From Armillaria gallica (lineage: Eukaryota > Basidiomycota > Agaricomycetes > Agaricales > Physalacriaceae): a stretch of DNA of 64,000 nt. The position numbers and the translations under genes were made by a program. Positions 55,141-64,000 of the stretch are shown one piece after another. The DNA is taken from contig JBANDB010000008.1 in assembly GCA_037576215.1 (NCBI GenBank), forward strand, positions 1,736,001 through 1,800,000, given 5' to 3'. Numbering within the stretch: the first letter of the stretch is position 1; each line of letters opens with the position of its first letter. The notes under the pieces were generated by a model. It did not search any database. It saw only the letters and a list, made by a program, of their open reading frames with translations, and had not been told where the DNA came from.

Positions 55141-56960
55141 ATGTCCAGACAACCCTCACCGGGGAATGCACATCTCTCCAACCCAACTCAAGGACAAATC
55201 CAGTCTGCAAAACAACAAAAATCAAAACCATACTCTGGAGGTATCACCGCTGGCGCTGAAGATGCCAAGTACCACAACAAATACAAGGAGCTGAAAAGAA
55301 AAGTCAAGGAAATTGAGTCGGTGCGTGCCCAAACGTGTTTCATATGTTTTCCGTCGCTGACCTGTCGAAAAGGACAATGATAAACTACAGCTTAAGGTTA
55401 TGCAGGCCAAGCGAAATATCCAAAGGATGAAGCTCGAGAGGGCGTGAGTCACAATATTCATTTTCCGTTTTCCTTTCTCCGTATGTCTAAATCTTCCTCC
55501 GTAATTCTTCTATCAGAATTCTTTATGAACGGCTCTCGGTCGCGCCCAACTCGCACTCGCCAGAATTGCAAGATCGCCAGCCGCTCCCTCCTATCGCCCC
55601 TCAGGGCCAGCCCTTGCCCAGCTCCCACCATCATCGTGAGGGGCCAGCAATAGACCACGATCCTGCTCTTGTTGAGTACATGCGGATCCATGGCAATGCA
55701 AGAGTCGTCACTGGCCCGGATGGTCGTCCTGTGCCTGTTGCTGATCCGTCGTTAGGCTCAGCAGTCGCGCCAGCAACGTCTTCGATGCGCTCGACACGGC
55801 GCAGCTCAGCAGGCGTTCCACCAGCCCATGACGCGCGTCTCGGTGCAATACCCCCTTTACCTCCCATGCAGCCCCCAATGGAACCTGGACGAAGCCATTC
55901 GACCCGTTCTCACTCTCATACGACCAGCCCAACTGTCCACCATTCCCATGTCAGTTCGCCTCATGAACGGTCGCATTCAAGCTCGCGGAGGGGTCCCCCA
56001 ACTCCCTATGCGCCACACTCGTATCCTGGAGATAGCCTACCACCTGTTGGCCACGTCCTGCTCAGTCCGCCACCGTCGTCAGATCGCGAACGTTCCCGAC
56101 GTCAAGATATGCATGAATTAGCTATTCCACATGGCGATATACATAATCATGCTATGGGGCCGCTATCTCCTCGCTCGCACTCGTCTGATACCCGGTCTTC
56201 CTCCAGCAGAGTGCACAATCACCAACGTCTCGGTCCCGGAACGTACATCAACAGAGAGGATCATCGGGACCGTCAACGCGAGATTGACTACGATACGGAG
56301 CGGCAGTGGGAGATAAGAGAACGTGACCGTCGCGACATGATACGTGGTGGCCGGGAGCCTGAATTGGGTCCTGCTCACATGCACTCGCCCCCAGTAGTCC
56401 ATCGGTCCTCCAGACACTCCATGGAATACACAGACCATCACACGTCGCGTATGCGCGAAGAACCAGGGTATTACCATGAAATGTCAGGTGCCAGCGCGAG
56501 CGCGGGCCCTGGCTATCCCATGCACTCTCGGTCCGAGACTCCTGGCTCGGGATCAGGTGGTTCAGGCTCTGGCATTGGCGGACCTGACGGTCCTTCTCGT
56601 CCGGATTCTCGCGGCCAGTACTACGAGCACGATCGACCACGATCATTTAGGTTGCGCCCGGTCAGTCAAGCACAACCGCCGTCAGCTCCACCTCAGGAAG
56701 AATTGGACTTTGTACACGAAGACGGAAGATCGCAGTCCAGAGATCGCGGTGGAGGTGGCGGTGGCGTTTATGCACCTCCGGAGCAAGGAAGGTCCTCTGC
56801 TAGGATTGATGCTAGAAAACGAAGAAGTGCAGACATGATGGATGTTGACGATCCTGCCATGGGAGGTCTCTATCCTGGACAGGATAGGAGCTCTAAACGA
56901 TATCACAGGGAGCGCGTACGGGGCGGTGAGGACCAGGATGAGGACCGCATGGGCCCTTGA
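55141..56960 (+). CDS. INO80F/TFPT-domain protein, putative INO80 chromatin-remodelling subunit
   Basis: This is a protein of about 560 residues from three exons. Near residues 35-95 a basic coiled coil reads KYHNKYKELKRKVKEIE, DNDKLQLKVMQAKRNIQR and MKLERAILYERL, the pattern of the INO80 complex subunit F domain. The rest is low complexity: Pro/Ser/His-rich with many Arg-Asp-Arg tracts, a VEYMRIHGNARVVTGPDG segment, Gly-rich runs and a nuclear-looking end (ARKRRSADMMDVDD). It probably acts as a structural subunit of the INO80 remodeller in the nucleus, by family analogy. The assignment rests on the coiled-coil domain only. Confidence 0.8.
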
Positions 56961-57528
56961 GAGCCCCCAAGTTCTAACGATTCCGTTTGGACATTAGGTA
57001 CGATAATCAGGGCCCGTCTTTCTATTTTTGTTGTCGTGCAGTCCTTCTGTAGTATGTACATCTTCAAGAGTTCTCTTCCTATTCTCTATACATGGGTTGA
57101 GTAAAGCGTCGCAGAGATGTTCCCTTCACCCACGAATGTCATTTTCACTTCAAAAACCTTATGGCCACGACGTTGTAAGTAGTGTGGCGTAATAGCACCA
57201 GCTTCATTTATCATAATGTTCGTTGGAGGCACGCTACGGCCGAGCAGTGGTGACGAGCGGCGCGACTACAAAACGGAACAACCGATAGCAGCGCAGGATC
57301 TCACGTCCGAGTCTAGGCTCTGCGATAATTTAGCGAGGTACACTCGCCTTGAGTAAGTAGCCGGATGGAACAACGATACGAAGACTAGTGACAAGACCCC
57401 AGGACACCCTTTTGGTAGCTTAAGAGAAGCACATATGACATTCCGTGGTGGCCCTCCTCAATACCGAGCCTACGGCCGTACTATTCGCATATCTAGCTAG
57501 GACCCGTCCCGTATAGTTGGTGCCTAAG
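56961..57528. other. Convergent intergenic region
   Basis: This is 3' flank of two convergent genes. No coding or RNA feature is recognised. Confidence 0.4.
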
Positions 57529-58325
57529 TTACAATGGTTTACCCATTGGCGACACAGAAACAGTGGAGCGCTCGCAGGAATCCGGAAACCGAGTCGACCC
57601 AAAGAGGGTCTGGCTCTCTTGAACGCCGGTCCAGATCAACGCCTGCTCATCCCAATAAGTCTTCAAGCTATGTTCGTCCCCGAACGCGTACTCGCGGCGC
57701 GAGGGAGAGTACAGATGACTTCGAATGGCAATCTCCAAGAGTATCTCCTCCGAGAAATCTACCCAGGGAGATTTCGAATCTAGTACGAAATCCATAATGG
57801 AGAGATTTCGACCGAGGCGAGCTGTTTCCCGCTCCAGCTGTTGACGGACCCGGGACAGACCACTAGAGGTGGCGGTGGATGGCAATGGAGGAGAAGCCGA
57901 TGACGATGCTCGATCGTGTGTTACGGAACGAATGCTAGTAGTACTACCTGACTGCACGCTAGAGGCTTTCCCAAGACGTGACATATGGGGTCTATTAGTA
58001 GTGCGCGTGGGATGCCCACTGTCAAATGGATTGTGATTCTGCTGTGCTGATAGGGGACTGCACATCGTAGCACGCGTACGACGAGTTGATTTCCTGATAG
58101 ATAACTTGGAGTATTCGGGGATGGATTCTTGGGCACGCAGACTTCGGCGGCGGGGACTCCCGTTTACGGAAGATCTGTCCAGGCTGCAGGTGAACAAGGA
58201 GATAGATAACATACTATATTAGAGAACGGGACGTACTTGTGATACTTGACACCTCGGAACTTCTTCACAGACGGATTCGCTGCATTCCCTATAGAGTTGG
58301 AATCAAGAATGAGGTGCAAATCCAT
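57529..58325 (-). CDS. Hypothetical protein, basic and Ser/Arg-rich
   Basis: Two exons join with a clean GT-AG intron. Exon 1 reads MDLHLILDSNSIGNAANPSVKKFRGVKYHN and exon 2 starts LDRSSVNGSPRRRSLR. The roughly 250-residue product is rich in Ser, Arg and Thr, with STRRTRATM and VRQQLERETARLGRNLSI (a short coiled-coil-like segment). No domain is recognised. The final 80 residues could instead belong to an unspliced intron, so the true C-terminus is uncertain. Confidence 0.5.
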
Positions 58326-59145
58326 TTGTGGTAGGTGGTGGGCAAGAAGGCGGTGGATGGGTCGTATATGAATGGCCCCAAGCTTGTAAAGGAGCCATAG
58401 GTCTCAAAGCATACTTCAGTGAGACTGGAAACCTAGATGAAATCTACTCCTTGCGAGCTGGTGACGAACTGTCTGTCATCGACGCAGTGGTTCCCACTCC
58501 AGTAGTGGCGTATACCACGTATCATTGATCGGTGTTCTTCCGAGGAATATTGGGAAGCCGGGCACCCCACAACTACTCGTCTATTTAGGCCGAGTATACA
58601 CGCGGTTGGGTTGATCAAAATGTCTGATATATCGGTTGAGGTAGGCCAGAGCACGGCAGGCTATGTATGAGAAATTTCCAGCTCAGCGACGAGTCACACT
58701 GATAGTGCATGAGAGAAACGAATACATCAGAATGTTTTCTTTACAGCAGAATGCAATGAATAAACACCTAGGGTGGTACCTGTCGGCTCTAGCCGACGGA
58801 AATGATTAAATGATTCCATTAGAATTGAACCAATTAGTGTTTGGTCCAGCCCTGAATGAATATAGGGATAATGGGTGGTGGAGCTGTGGAGATTGGTGTC
58901 TGGTGAGCAAGTGTGGAAAAGAAATTGACGGCGGCACTTTTTTTGACGGCAATTGCATTGCCTTGAATATGATTGGCCCCTGACTTGGTCGCCGAAAGAA
59001 GGGTGCGGGACTCCCGTCCTCAGTTCATTTGGGTGTCGAGAAAGGTGTGCTCATCAGTCAATAGTTGTCCCGTATCCTCATGGATTGATATATTACGTCT
59101 ACACCACTTTAGCTACCCCGCTACTCCGTCGGACAAGACCCGCTT
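58326..59145. other. Intergenic, nothing recognised
   Basis: This lies between the hypothetical gene's start and the NDUFS8 stop codon. A short plus-strand open frame at 58328-58528 has no family signature. Confidence 0.4.
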
Positions 59146-60168
59146 TCACCGGTAAACGTGTTCGGCTGAATAAATGGAACACAGTATAAGAGGACTCATA
59201 GTCAAGAAAGGCAGATGAACATACAGTATAAGTTGGCAGCAATCTCAGCCTCGGCCCTATCCCCGTTCATAAGAAGCTTCTCCTTGTTATACAACAGCTC
59301 TTCGCGGGTCTCCGTAGCGAATTCTTGATTTTGAGCTTCATAGACAATAAGCTCAGATGAACGGGTATCCAAAGCAACGACCAAACTTACTTTCAACGAT
59401 AGCATCCACTGGACAGGCTTCCTGGCAGAAGCCGCAGTAGATACATTTTGTCATGTCAATATCTGTTTGAGTGGAATGTGAGTATAAATTAGGTTATGAT
59501 CCATGGAGGCTACGGACCATATTTCGTTGTTCGCCTTGACCCATCCAGTCGAGTTTCACTTTCAATAGTAATGGCCTGGGCGGGACAAATGGCCTCGCAA
59601 AGCTTACAAGCTTTGGTTCGGACATGAAGTCGGTGACGTTATAATGGAAGACGAAGGACCCTCTCACCGATGCACCTCTCTTCACCGCTAGGGTAGCGGC
59701 GTAAAGCATGTTCTCCTCTGAACCTCGGCGACAGCGGACCTTTCTCAAAAGGATATTTGATCGTGTACGGTTGACGGAAGAAGTTTTCCAATACAATCCA
59801 CATTCCTAGGCAACCGTCATTGAACATCCTATTTCCCATTTATCTGACGCACCTCTCATGATCTCAGTAAGGAAGAACAAATGTACGGCCTTGTCAACAG
59901 CGCTGGGACCCTGTCTGTACGGATTTAAATCACGGCCAGCCTCATCGAATAGTTTGGGGTCGTGGCTCCGATGGTGGTGCAAATGCTTCATGTCACTCTC
60001 GAGGTCGGTATTGTTGGCCTTGAGGCCATGCAGCTGGCGAATACATGCCGTTGTCGATAGGAGCCGGCGAGTGACAGGTAGAGAACGAGCAGACGTCGAG
60101 GAGGACGCCTGCAGCAATCTGACAGAAGAGTGAAGGGCGGCAAAGGCGCGTCCACGGGCGAAGGACAT
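59146..60168 (-). CDS. NADH:ubiquinone oxidoreductase iron-sulfur subunit NDUFS8 (TYKY)
   Basis: This core complex I subunit carries two 4Fe-4S clusters (N6a and N6b) that pass electrons toward ubiquinone in the mitochondrial inner membrane. The N-terminus ([20 protein letters not shown], Ser/Arg-rich, then [14 protein letters not shown]) is a mitochondrial presequence. After splicing, [20 protein letters not shown] and [20 protein letters not shown] lead into [19 protein letters not shown] and [19 protein letters not shown], both complete CxxCxxCxxxCP motifs. [18 protein letters not shown] and [14 protein letters not shown] end the protein after a last short exon. It is divergent from prefoldin subunit 2, with 125 bases between starts. 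Confidence 0.94.
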
Positions 60169-60293
60169 GGTCGACGTTGCAATTCCGAGACCCAGAGTGA
60201 CACGGAAATCTGAGGGTCACAGTGTGTGACGTGACTCTAGCCAATCGCGCACCCAGAATTCATCACAGTCTATCTCTTACCAGGACCACCACC
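60169..60293. promoter_or_regulatory. Compact divergent promoter, NDUFS8 and prefoldin subunit 2
   Basis: Only 125 bases separate the two start codons, so both genes share one short promoter region. No TATA-like box is evident. Confidence 0.5.
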
Positions 60294-60833
60294 ATGTTGG
60301 CCAACAAGGCAAAAACGAAGTCCCCCCAGCTATCGGAGCAGGGTATGTCGTTTATGGATCTGTCCTTCTGTGCTGATAACTAAAGTGGATTAGCCAGAGA
60401 TTCTGCAGACGTTTAATCGGTACCAGAGCGATCTTCGAAACCTTGCAGGAAAAATTGGTGAACTGGAATCAGAGGCTGATGAGCATGGGTTCGTGCGATG
60501 TCCTTCTTCAAGATTGTCGATATCTGATGTTGGTCCCAGGCTTGTCCTCACAACTCTTAATGAAGCACTTACGGAGGAACCGGATCGAAAATGCTTCCGC
60601 CTTATCGGGGGTGTTCTGGTCGAACGGACCGTGAAGGATGTCGTACCTGCTCTTACTATGAATAGGGATGGGGTATGTCTTCTCTTTACAGTTGGTGCGA
60701 CAGCTTACAGATGATTCCGATTTGACAGATACTTCAGGCCGTGGGTAATCTTGCTGAGCAGTACAAAACGAAAGAAAAGGAGCTTGACGCGTTCAAAGAA
60801 TTGTACAAAATCAGACCTGTCGCTGGACCGTAA
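60294..60833 (+). CDS. Prefoldin subunit 2
   Basis: This is a beta-type subunit of the hexameric prefoldin co-chaperone that delivers unfolded actin and tubulin to the CCT chaperonin. Four exons give a protein of about 120 residues: MLANKAKTKSPQLSEQ, EILQTFNRYQSDLRNLAGKI and ELESEADEHG (first coiled-coil helix), LVLTTLNEAL, the signature RKCFRLIGGVLVERTVKDVVP, then the second helix with AVGNLAEQYKTKEKELDAFK and KIRPVAGP. The first intron's acceptor is CCAG before AGATTCTG, which restores the EQEIL reading. Confidence 0.92.
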
Positions 60834-61373
60834 TCATGACATCAATCTATCGCTACACATTGCTCACAAACCCAATGCGATCTCATTCGAGGTGTTGGTG
60901 CGTATGTTACGGAACGGCGCATCTTTTTTTTTTTTGACTCGAATGACCCGACATACTGCCAAAGTTTATCCCTGTCACTCCTCGATATTCTGTTCCTCAA
61001 AGCGGTGAAAAAGAACGCTGTATTGTGTCCGTCATCATGACGTGTGAACATCGTTCACTCACGGTGGTGAACCTTGTCCGGATGGATGATTTCTTCCTCA
61101 AAATAACCTCTTCTTTCTTTGTGTTATCTTTCTGTGTGGTGTCGGTATAGTTATCCACCGGATCCGGGCCCTGGGCGAGGCGGACGATACGATCATCCAC
61201 CATCACCAGGGAAACAAGTTACAACTGGATTAATCTTTTCGGAAGTACTGTTCCCCACATGACACTTTGATCAACATTCAGGCCAAGGCGAAGAGAACAA
61301 ACTTCCACACCTTGTCCTCACACCACCTTCACAGCGGCTTTCGAGCCAACACTTTACGTTCATTACAACCGAC
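60834..61373. other. Intergenic, nothing recognised
   Basis: This is the 3' flank of the prefoldin gene and 5' flank of the CAP-protein gene. A minus-strand open frame of 69 codons (60997-61203) has no recognised similarity. Confidence 0.4.
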
Positions 61374-62044
61374 ATGATCTTCATCGCCCAACGTTCCTTC
61401 CTTATCGTAGCCGTTGCTACTATTCTGTCTTTTCTTTTTTTACCGGCTGTGTCTGCCCATCTCCAGAAGCGTCACGCGTCGAGACGGGATACGTCTTGGT
61501 CCGATGCATATACCTTTCTGTCCACCCATAATGCCATCCGTATCCAGCATGGTGCTAGCCCCCTGACATGGTCCTACACTCTCGCCGATGCAGCCCAGTC
61601 ATGGGTAAATCAGTGCGAATTCAGAGCAACCGATGGCCAGCTGCTCGATACTTCGTACGGCGAAATCATAGAAGCGGGTTCAGGGGAGGTCTCCATTGAA
61701 ACCGCCGTCGCTTCGTTCGTGGCTGATGAAGGCACGTGTACGTTCTTCTGACCTGGTGATCCGGGCGCTCAGGCCATTTGTTGAATGTATAGCGGACTAC
61801 ACCGATGGTTCTGATGTCCTGAATCATTTCACCCAAGTGGTGTGGAAGTCTACTACGGAGCTGGGATGTGCACGAAACTCGGCATGTAATGGCATCTTCG
61901 ACACTGGGGGTTCACAGACGCTCATAGTCTGTTTATATAACCCGCCGGGCAATGTCATCGGCGAGGCTACGTGCGTTTCGGTTTTTATTTTTGGGCGCCT
62001 TCTCCTTATCTTTTTTTTCATCTAGGAACAATGTCCAAGCCTGA
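61374..62044 (+). CDS. Secreted CAP-superfamily (SCP/PR-1-like) protein
   Basis: This is a predicted extracellular CAP-domain protein of about 185 residues. Residues 1-28 form a signal peptide (a hydrophobic run ending AVSA), followed by a KR site at HLQKRHASRRD. The CAP domain shows STHNAIRIQHGASPLTWSYTL, DAAQSWVNQC, then after an intron LNHFTQVVWKSTTELGCA, and after ACNG the LIVCLYNPPGNVIG end, with the conserved His of HFTQVVW and paired cysteines. A third exon adds TNNVQA and a stop. The usual GEN motif is replaced by YGEIIEAGSG. Fungal relatives bind sterols or fatty acids or act at the cell surface; this one's role is not known. Confidence 0.88.
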
Positions 62045-64000
62045 CCTCGTATGATCCCCACACTGGCCGTGAAGCCCGCCCAATGCTCCACAGCCGTGTC
62101 TAGTTCTTCTCATCAGGCCGCGCTAGATGCCAGCCTGTTCTCGCGGTCCTGACTGTCTGTGACTTTCAGAGATCATGTGTATACCTTGTTATTTCTTGAC
62201 CACCTTTTCTTGATTTGCTTTGGCTTGTTATCGCTACTGAGCTTACCTAGTGTTCAATACCCTGTACTTGTTGATCTTTTGCGAGGTTTCAAATTGACCA
62301 GGTACGTCCGTTACCTCCTTCAGATCTTGTTAAAATCCGTTTGCCAAGGATGCCGAATGTTGAAGCTTAAAGATCCAGGCACTTGACCCTGCCCTGAATC
62401 TCGACTCCACATTTTGACTAGTCTTGAGGTGTCAGCGCCCCGGCGTTGAGCTTGCCTCAATGAAGATAATCCTGAATGACCCCCGACATCCTTGTAAATC
62501 TCACCAGTCACGAAACAGCCAATCCCCATAGTCAGTTCTAACCGGAGATGTCCCCATGTCGGGTATTTTGAACAAAATCTGCGCGCAGATCGTTCTCTAT
62601 AATGAAACTAGTTTCATACATAGTCGACAATTTTCCGACTAGTCAGTTTCGTTTAAAAAATTCGATGAAGAGGAACGGCTTTCCGGCTGTCATTAAGTAG
62701 CGAATTGGACTGACTCGAGTGCATTTTCTAATATTCTAATGAAGAATACCTTTGTTTACATGTCGATGACTGTACTGGGATAATTCCATTTATGAATAAG
62801 TCATTTCCGAATGTCGCAAGGCGAAACAGGCACTTATTATAGGTCCTCATAGGTCCACAACTGCGGATCTTTCCTGCTGTAATCTCTTGTAATCCCCGAA
62901 ATGTTTCATTTATAGCTCCGTGATGAAATCTATATGACCAAAAATGAAATGAATCTAACAAGGTGTACAATGTGTGGTCCATACTTATTTGTCTTCAAAG
63001 CACTTCTTCATCCTTCTTCGCGATGGTCCACGACGTCTCGATATAGCAGTTTTTTGATTCCGGTTTATTTTTGTCCTCTCCATGCTGCAACCTCACCCAA
63101 GGACCCTGACGTTCACTGATAGATCTTTTGACCTTCTTCGCCAATACTGTACGGCATGTACGCCCCGAACACAATGATTGCGGACCATGTTGTGGTGCCC
63201 TACAGGGAATACGATCTTGAGGAACATGCTCCAAGAATATGGGGGTGGTAAATGCGACCAAAAGTTCACTCCCCAGTTGAGTGTCAGTGCCAACGAAGAT
63301 ATATTCGTGCGAGTACGAGGGATTGCGATTCGGATACCCAGCTGCTCATCTTGGACATGATGTATGCAATGAGATAGATGTAAAGACGATCGCGGTGTAT
63401 TAGCCGTTACGGTTGAGGGAAGGGAGCGACTAAGGAATCCTAATGATGGTCGTCGCAAGGTCCACGAAGACGCCTCCAATCATGATAGATGGAACCGGTC
63501 GCCTGGTTAGGCACAGACGTAAGAATCAAAGAAGATGGATGATGACCCACCAATTATTGGATGCGGTCTGGCCGGCGACGGTGCAGAGAACATGTACGAC
63601 TCTAGTTATAACACTCGCGAGGAGGTCGCGTTCTCAGAGCTCAGTCCTACTTGCTTGAGCAGAATGGGAGCGTAGACCGTCTATGTCTGCCAATTGCTGG
63701 ACTTCGTCTATCGAAGTCTCCAAGAGAAAGAGCCCTGGATATGAGTGGATCCATAGTGACAGAATGCCTTGCCATTTTCCGATGCAGATGAAACACTGAA
63801 CAATAGAACTCATTCTTCCGTGACAATAGACCAACGATGTCAATATGGTGACGGAGCTGAGGAAAACATCCTCTCCAGCGCCGCATATAAGTACCTCGTC
63901 CAATGAATAGAAATACTAGGGCAAACTTGAGAACGCATCATGAACTGCAGACAAGTGATCCAGGGCTGAGAGAAACACGGTTTGCAATTGTCATGAGCCA
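62045..64000. other. Terminal 2 kb, no supported gene
   Basis: There are several overlapping short open frames on both strands (for example 63634-63903 and 63093-63479, minus), but none gives a recognised domain or a coherent exon chain. A gene running off the right edge cannot be excluded. Confidence 0.4.

Noticed and set aside
60997..61206. A 69-codon minus-strand open frame between prefoldin subunit 2 and the CAP gene
   Set aside because: No family signature and located in a short intergenic gap that must contain UTRs and a promoter.

Overview
The window is nuclear DNA of a filamentous basidiomycete, most likely an Agaricomycete (inference). Almost every gene is interrupted by many 45-65 base GT-AG introns, intergenic gaps between core genes are short, and the gene set is fungal: velvet regulators, VAC14, TAF7, fungal-type complex I subunits and a secreted CAP protein. 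There is no rRNA, CRISPR array or prokaryotic operon.

Layout. 0.6-7.9 kb: a tandem duplication of a PRP43-type DEAH helicase gene. The left copy is open but has altered motifs; the right copy is a pseudogene. The left copy appears to be inserted into an unidentified gene whose two halves lie at about 0.35-0.6 and 3.9-4.4 kb. 8.5-15.4 kb: TAF7 and VAC14 from a divergent promoter, then an IphP-type phosphatase. 16-27.2 kb: a meiotic block with a SHOC1/ZIP2-like gene and MLH3 flanking a 2OG-Fe(II) oxygenase; both meiotic families act in class I crossover formation. 27.5-31.7 kb: two tandem VelB-type velvet genes with a scrap of MCCB exon between them. 31.8-35.2 kb: a repeat nest with two tRNA-derived SINE-like elements, five copies of a short palindromic element, and a tRNA-Leu with an intron. 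35.2-38.7 kb: MCCB (leucine catabolism) and an ArfGAP. 38.7-45.7 kb: gene-poor DNA with a roughly 630-bp tandem satellite and a second duplicated block. 45.8-62 kb: dense housekeeping genes: PPR protein, GNAT acetyltransferase, two-box HMG protein, NDUFA13 (complex I), an INO80F-domain protein, a hypothetical gene, NDUFS8 (complex I), prefoldin subunit 2 and a CAP protein. 62-64 kb: nothing recognised.

A recurring oddity is that MCCB, the ArfGAP gene and the PPR gene are each interrupted by single-base losses, nearly all best explained as loss of one base from a G or C run, while the coding sense on both sides is preserved. This looks like base-calling error at homopolymers or very recent decay, and it limits confidence in those three reading frames. 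All gene models were spliced by eye from splice-site motifs and protein-family similarity.
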